NCBI GenBank assembly: GCA_018221025.1
Contig: JAAOXX010000073.1
Coordinates: forward strand, 1-5,435
Direction of reading: 5' to 3'
Source: Candidatus Altarchaeota archaeon
Lineage (GTDB): Archaea; SpSt-1190
DNA: 5,435 nt
Shown piece after piece: positions 4,764 through 5,435 of the stretch; positions within the stretch are counted from its first letter, which is position 1, and every line of letters starts with the position of its first letter. The translations under genes were made by a program, and so were the position numbers. The notes beneath the pieces were generated by a model, which was given only the letters and a program-made list of their open reading frames with translations, had not been told where the DNA came from and searched no databases.

Positions 4764-5435
4764 TGCATTAAAGGAATTGCTTTTCTTGCAATTAATGCAC
4801 CATGAACTCCCGCATAGTCTCCAAATAGCTTCTCTGGAACGCCTTCAACCACATCTACACCCATTTTCTTGCCACTGAGGGATTCAATTAATTGTTCAAA
4901 CCGCATAGCATACAGGGGTTCAGGGTTTGTAACTTGGCGTATATTCAACACATCCATATCGATTGAAACATAATCTGCCTGTTTGATGATTTTTTTGACT
5001 TCGTCTTTTTTGGCTTCGAGTTCCTTGCCCTCAATAATATTTACCGAATCAAAAACACTCGTCTCTTCTTCAGCAATGCTTCGCACACCAATAAGTGAAA
5101 CGTCTTTTACAACATCTGAAACTCTTCGAAGGGTACTGGCATAGCTGTACTTTGTGCCTGTGAATTCCTGTCGGAAGTCAGCATGAGCATCAAGTTGTAC
5201 ATATTTTTTCAGTCCTTTTTCAGCAAGAAATTCAACTACTGGAATAGTCACGGAATGGTTGCCACCCATAACAAAGAACTTGCGGAATCCCTGAGACCAA
5301 AGCTTGTCAAGAAATTCCACTACGTCTTTAACCATTAAATCTGGAGAAGACGATGGAATCAAGTCTCCAAAATCAGATGCATCAAAATCCACGTCCCATT
5401 CAATTCCCTGAGACGAAAGTCTAATTGAGGCGGGA
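4760..5435 (-). CDS. Ureohydrolase (agmatinase/arginase family), N-terminus beyond right edge
   Basis: This manganese-dependent C-N hydrolase of the arginase/agmatinase fold is open through the right edge, with 224 visible residues. The GTG at 5392 is internal: the frame continues upstream as PASIRLSS...GIEW, the conserved GP-x-x-IR region of the family. Counting from the first full codon at the edge, the metal-binding residues are H60 (GGNHS), D82/H84/D86 (DAHAD) and D159/D161 (SIDMD). Glu197 (DVVEG) also matches the family glutamate. All six metal ligands are therefore kept. Two departures stand out. Tyr98 in YSYAS replaces the catalytic His of the usual YSHA/DHG motif. LNIRQVTNPEP replaces the usual LDP-x-x-xPGTG-x-PEP loop that shapes the guanidino pocket. 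It is a true ureohydrolase-fold protein, but agmatine as substrate, and so a polyamine role, is unproven. The stop overlaps alaX by 4 bp. Confidence 0.88.
   Translation of the reverse strand, partial: PASIRLSSQGIEWDVDFDASDFGDLIPSSSPDLMVKDVVEFLDKLWSQGFRKFFVMGGNHSVTIPVVEFLAEKGLKKYVQLDAHADFRQEFTGTKYSYASTLRRVSDVVKDVSLIGVRSIAEEETSVFDSVNIIEGKELEAKKDEVKKIIKQADYVSIDMDVLNIRQVTNPEPLYAMRFEQLIESLSGKKMGVDVVEGVPEKLFGDYAGVHGALIARKAIPLMH
4764..4799. terminator. Imperfect hairpin at the convergent alaX/ureohydrolase ends
   Basis: TGCATT (4764-4769) pairs with AATGCA (4794-4799), and AATTGC (4775-4780) pairs with GCAATT (4788-4793). A 5-nt bulge separates the two 6-bp stems, and the loop is TTTTCTT. The hairpin begins immediately after the alaX stop and lies within the last codons of the ureohydrolase gene. 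The pyrimidine loop could aid termination of alaX transcripts. Archaeal terminators usually need only a T-rich tract, so the role is tentative. Confidence 0.35.

Noticed and set aside
5390..5392. GTG as the start of the ureohydrolase
   Set aside because: The frame stays open to the window edge and encodes the conserved PASIR region just upstream, so this is an internal valine and the real start is outside.

Overview
This 5.4 kb window is almost certainly archaeal and moderately AT-rich. Three observations support this. The 88-residue DUF357 protein belongs to a family known essentially from archaea. There is a stand-alone AlaX-M alanyl-tRNA editing protein of the Pyrococcus type. Most start codons are preceded, about 24-27 bp upstream, by a purine-rich BRE plus a TATA element, which is the geometry of archaeal leaderless transcripts. 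I cannot place it more narrowly.

The left half (1-2619) holds five genes I do not recognise, arranged as two divergent groups around a roughly 200 bp regulatory region (1571-1767). Leftward lie a 66-aa gene, a 256-aa gene and a third gene running off the left edge (175 aa visible). Each has its own TATA box, and two of these boxes overlap or abut the stop codon of the gene before. Rightward lie a 157-aa gene with an uncertain start and a 114-aa basic protein preceded by a Shine-Dalgarno sequence, probably one operon. There is no integrase, transposase or phage hallmark, but the run of unknown small genes suggests an accessory block.

The right half (2616-5435) carries recognisable genes: a double-SIS-domain sugar-phosphate enzyme related to the isomerase half of GlmS, the DUF357 protein, AlaX-M, and a ureohydrolase (agmatinase/arginase fold) running off the right edge. 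DUF357 and alaX are divergent across only 50 bp and appear to share one TATA-like box. Both convergent gene pairs (114-aa/SIS and alaX/ureohydrolase) overlap by 4 bp at their stop codons.

The genes do not form one obvious pathway: amino-sugar phosphate chemistry, tRNA proofreading and guanidino/amidine hydrolysis sit side by side, each with its own promoter. The most noteworthy structures are the promoter-in-stop-codon module, the shared divergent promoter, a 34-bp tandem duplication spanning the end of the DUF357 gene next to a 14-bp palindrome, the altered active-site motif of the ureohydrolase, and the puzzling start region of the 157-aa gene.
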